64,000 bases of DNA from a bacterium. GTDB taxonomy: Bacteria > Actinomycetota > Acidimicrobiia > Spongiisociales > ZC4RG35. The DNA is taken from assembly GCA_028819345.1 (NCBI GenBank), contig JAPPLW010000105.1, forward strand, positions 44,589-108,588. Reading direction: 5' to 3'. A program made the position numbers and the translations under genes. The stretch's first letter is position 1; each line of letters starts with the position of its first letter. The notes beneath the pieces were generated by a model, which was given only the letters and a program-made list of their open reading frames with translations, had not been told where the DNA came from and did not search any database. Shown here one piece after another: positions 61,398 through 64,000 of the stretch.

Positions 61398-62336
61398 ATG
61401 GGAATGGCCCGAAAACCCAAGTGGACCTCCGAACAGATCCCTGACCTTACGGGCAGGGTGGCGGTGGTCACCGGCGGCAACAGCGGCATCGGGCTGGAAA
61501 CCGCCAGGGAACTGGCCCGGGCGGGCGCCCACACCATCCTGGCCTGCCGATCCACCGAACGCGGCCAGCGGGCGATCGGGGATCTGCGAGCCGCGATGCC
61601 CGACTCCTCGGTGGAGTTGATGAAGCTCGACCTGGGGAGTCTCTCGTCCATCCAGGGTTTCGCCCGGGACTTCGCAGACGGCCACGCGCGCCTCGACATG
61701 TTGATCAACAACGCAGGCGTCATGGCCCTCCCTCACTCGCTGACCGAGGACGGTTTCGAGAGCCAGATGGGCATCAACCACCTGGGGCACTTCGCCCTGA
61801 CCGGAAGGCTTCTGGGACCGCTACTGGCCACCCCGGGAGCCAGGGTGGTGACGGTCAGCAGCGTAGGGCACCGGGGCGCAACCCTGGACTTCGACAACCT
61901 GCTCTTCGAGAACGGCGGATACACGCCGTTCCGGCCGTACTGGCGTTCCAAGCTGGCCAATCTGCTCTTCACCTACGAACTCCAGAGGCGCCTTCGGTCC
62001 GCCGGAGTGCAGGTGTCCGCCCTCGCCGCCCATCCGGGGTTCTCCTCCACCAACATCGGCGGCCATCTCGGCCCCCACTGGTTTTCCTGGATACAGAAAC
62101 CCCTGATGGCCGGGGTCATCCAGAGCGCGGCGATGGGCGCCCTGCCCACGCTGCGAGCCGCGGTCGATCCCCAGGCCGAAGGCGGCCAGTACTACGGGCC
62201 GCGAGGGCCGGTAGGCCTTCGGGGACACCCCGTGGTGGTCTCCTCCAACGCCGCCTCCCACGACCGCGAAGATGCCCGCCGACTCTGGGACACCTCGGAG
62301 GAACTCACGGGAGTCCCATACTCCTTCCGCCGATAA
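61398..62336 (+). CDS. Short-chain dehydrogenase/reductase (retinol dehydrogenase-like)
   Basis: This 312-residue SDR has the cofactor motif TGGNSGIGLETA, NNAGVM, TVSSVGHRG with catalytic Ser and YWRSKLANLLF with Tyr and Lys. It matches the RDH/WWOX-like group of actinobacterial SDRs with lipophilic or steroid-type substrates. It lies six bases after the Fic gene on the same strand but shares no functional theme; read-through is possible. Confidence 0.9.
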   Translation: MGMARKPKWTSEQIPDLTGRVAVVTGGNSGIGLETARELARAGAHTILACRSTERGQRAIGDLRAAMPDSSVELMKLDLGSLSSIQGFARDFADGHARLDMLINNAGVMALPHSLTEDGFESQMGINHLGHFALTGRLLGPLLATPGARVVTVSSVGHRGATLDFDNLLFENGGYTPFRPYWRSKLANLLFTYELQRRLRSAGVQVSALAAHPGFSSTNIGGHLGPHWFSWIQKPLMAGVIQSAAMGALPTLRAAVDPQAEGGQYYGPRGPVGLRGHPVVVSSNAASHDREDARRLWDTSEELTGVPYSFRR

Positions 62337-62365
62337 GGACCTCACCCCGCCGAAGCGGCACGATG

Positions 62366-64000
62366 CTACGTCTCCAGTATCTCCAGGGACACAGCCCGCG
62401 CCTCGTCCATGTCGGCAACGAACCTATCCGGGGGAACCCTGCCCAAGACGTCCAGCGCACCGAGACTGTCGGCCACCGGACCGTCAACGCCCATCACCAC
62501 GCACTGGGTGTCCTCGACGATGGCCACATCGATCAACTGCCCGACCACCAGCGCCGCGCTGTCGTCCATGTAGTCGGTCTCGGAGAAGTCAAGGATCACC
62601 ACCTCGTGATCCTGGATGTCCACGCTCAACGTGGCGACCAGCCTGCTGGAAGAGGCAACCGTGTAGGTCCCCCTGAACGCCACCAGGCCAACCCGCGCCG
62701 AGAAGGGGTCCACCCCTTCGGGGCCTCCCACGTCCGCCAGGAAGGTGTCGTCGAGCAACGGCACGGACACCACGTTGTCCAGTTCCAGCCTCTCAAAGTT
62801 CAGGGCGCTCACCATCCCCGCCACCACCAGGCCCACCACCACCGCCGTCACCAGGTCCAAGAAGACGGTCAGTCCCAGAGTTGTGACCATGACCACCACT
62901 TGCTCCCGCCCGACGTGGCGGATTCGAACCAGGAATCTCCAGTCGATGATGCCCCAGGCCACCTTCACGAGAATGGCGGCCAGGACCGCTTGGGGAATCA
63001 CTTCCACGAATCTCCCCAGGCCCAAGGCCACCGCGAGCAGGGTCATCGCACATGTCATCCCCGATACCCTCGTCGACCCGCCGACGCGGGCGTTCACCAC
63101 CGTGCCCAGGGCATTCCCGGCTCCAGGCAAGCCACCCAGGAAACCGGCTACGACATTCCCGATGCCCTGGCCCACCAACTCCTGGTCGGGTCGGTGCCGG
63201 GTGCGGGTGATCGAATCGGCGATCAGGGCGTTTAGCAAGGTGGCGATGGATGCCAGCAGCGCAAGGGTCAAAGCCGGCTGGACCGCCCCACTCAACACTT
63301 CGACCGTCAGGCTCGGCAACCAAACCTCGGGCAGGCCGGTGGGCACGCTGCCGACGAGAGGCGTCCCGGTGAACCAGAAGCCCATCAAGGTTCCGGCGAC
63401 CAGGGCGGCGAGGTAGGGATGCAGGATCCTGTGGAAACGCCTCGGCCATATCACACTCACCGCCAGGGTGACAGCCGCGATCCCAAGGGCGTTCATGTTG
63501 ACGTTGCTTATCGCTTCCGGCAAAGCGCGCAGGGCTGCGACGGCACCTCCCCCGGCGCCCGGCGCGCCCAGGGACGGCAAGGTCTGCAGCACGATGACGA
63601 TCACGCCGATGCCCGACATCAAGCCCGATATAACCGAGTAGGGCGTGTAAGCGATGAAGCGTCCGATCTTCAGCAGGCCCAGGAGGATCTGGATGATCCC
63701 CGCCATCATCACGACGGTGAACGCCTCGGTCAGATCGTCGACATAGCTAGTGACGATCCCGGCCATCATCACCGACACCGGACCGATGGGAGCCGATATC
63801 AAAGACCGCGTCCCTCCGAACACCGCCGCAAAGAAACCCACTACGATCGCTCCGTACAGACCGGCAAAGGCTCCCAGCCCGGAGATCACACCGAAAGCCA
63901 AGGCCGTGGGGAGCAACACCACGGCAGCGGAGAGCCCCCCTAAGATGTCCTGTTTCTGAGATGTAGCGACACCTGGGTGGGTTAATGCCGGCCTGGTGGG
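62366..64000 (-). CDS. SulP-family anion transporter with STAS domain (partial)
   Basis: This is a SulP transporter (sulfate, bicarbonate or other anions) with about ten to twelve membrane helices and a C-terminal STAS domain (VVILDFSETDYMDDSAALVVG). The helix-rich part shows GLYGAIVVGFFAAVFGGTRSLISAPIGPVSV and NVVAGFLGGLPGAGNALGTVVNARVGG. The frame remains open to the window edge without a start codon, so the N-terminus lies outside; the visible first residues (QDILGGLSAAVVLLPTALAF) are the family's early helix. Sulfate/sulfite handling beside Xsc is tempting but the cargo is unknown. Confidence 0.88.
   Translation of the reverse strand, partial: PTRPALTHPGVATSQKQDILGGLSAAVVLLPTALAFGVISGLGAFAGLYGAIVVGFFAAVFGGTRSLISAPIGPVSVMMAGIVTSYVDDLTEAFTVVMMAGIIQILLGLLKIGRFIAYTPYSVISGLMSGIGVIVIVLQTLPSLGAPGAGGGAVAALRALPEAISNVNMNALGIAAVTLAVSVIWPRRFHRILHPYLAALVAGTLMGFWFTGTPLVGSVPTGLPEVWLPSLTVEVLSGAVQPALTLALLASIATLLNALIADSITRTRHRPDQELVGQGIGNVVAGFLGGLPGAGNALGTVVNARVGGSTRVSGMTCAMTLLAVALGLGRFVEVIPQAVLAAILVKVAWGIIDWRFLVRIRHVGREQVVVMVTTLGLTVFLDLVTAVVVGLVVAGMVSALNFERLELDNVVSVPLLDDTFLADVGGPEGVDPFSARVGLVAFRGTYTVASSSRLVATLSVDIQDHEVVILDFSETDYMDDSAALVVGQLIDVAIVEDTQCVVMGVDGPVADSLGALDVLGRVPPDRFVADMDEARAVSLEILET

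Noticed and set aside
1..64000. Long antisense and out-of-frame reading frames throughout the window
   Set aside because: High GC produces many long open frames; those opposite recognised genes lack homology, ribosome-binding sites and coherent composition.
62366..64000. Complete SulP gene starting at a GTG near 63922
   Set aside because: The frame stays open and conserved upstream of that GTG to the window edge, so the gene is cut by the window rather than starting there.

Overview
The window looks like a chromosomal piece of a high-GC actinobacterium, probably an uncultured Acidimicrobiia-type lineage. The evidence is strong GC bias at third codon positions, two F420-type luciferase-like oxidoreductases, a PPOX-class F420-type protein, many acyl-CoA enzymes, and the actinobacterial block pgsA-gcvH-FHA(GarA)-MerR known from the mycobacterial Rv1822-Rv1828 neighbourhood. 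A sterol methyltransferase homologue and a taurine-type sulfonate enzyme (Xsc) fit a marine or host-associated (for example sponge) lifestyle. That ecological reading is inference.

Layout. Positions 1-2556 hold purine genes (purD tail, purM, purN) converging on hpt. Positions 2.6-13.5 kb carry a GT2 glycosyltransferase, a D-Ala-D-Ala carboxypeptidase, the MerR/FHA/gcvH/pgsA block, a replication block (holB, tmk, MFS) with genes overlapping by a few bases, topA, and two small membrane proteins. An osmoprotectant-type ABC transporter occupies 13.5-17.0 kb. A nitroreductase and a lipoprotein follow, then the SRP/ribosome block ffh-rpsP-khpA-rimM (18.7-21.2 kb), which here lacks trmD and rplS. 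Positions 22.2-23.8 kb are a small island of lower GC with a coiled-coil membrane protein, a PD-(D/E)XK nuclease-like protein and an unknown partner.

From 36.6 down to 23.8 kb runs a long leftward operon: 2-oxoacid dehydrogenase E1alpha, E1beta and E2 (no E3), an acyl-CoA ligase, split Opp/Dpp transporter genes (no binding protein), an F420-type oxidoreductase, a cyclase-family hydrolase and a pair of acyl-CoA dehydrogenases. Next to it lie an SDR, a sterol C-24 methyltransferase homologue (Erg6/SMT type) and an ICMT-like membrane methyltransferase, then acetate kinase and another acyl-CoA dehydrogenase.

From 52.1 down to 42.4 kb is a second leftward operon of nine genes: an atypical two-subunit B12 acyl-CoA mutase, sulfoacetaldehyde acetyltransferase (Xsc), a class III aminotransferase, an acyl-CoA ligase, an F420-type LLM oxidoreductase, a DUF35/thiolase-like pair and an ABM monooxygenase. 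The aminotransferase and Xsc would convert taurine to acetyl phosphate and sulfite, and the nearby acetate kinase could take the acetyl phosphate to ATP and acetate. What the mutase and the thiolase-like pair do in the same transcript is not explained by any pathway I know. I regard this operon and the lone sterol methyltransferase as the most interesting content.

The right end (52.2-64 kb) carries an orphan binding protein, a methyltransferase, a MaoC-type hydratase, acetoacetyl-CoA synthetase, a three-gene sugar set (Gfo/Idh/MocA, TIM-barrel isomerase, NagB-like protein), a Fic protein behind an AT-rich leader, an SDR and a SulP/STAS transporter cut by the window edge. I found no rRNA, tRNA, CRISPR array, insertion sequence or phage gene.
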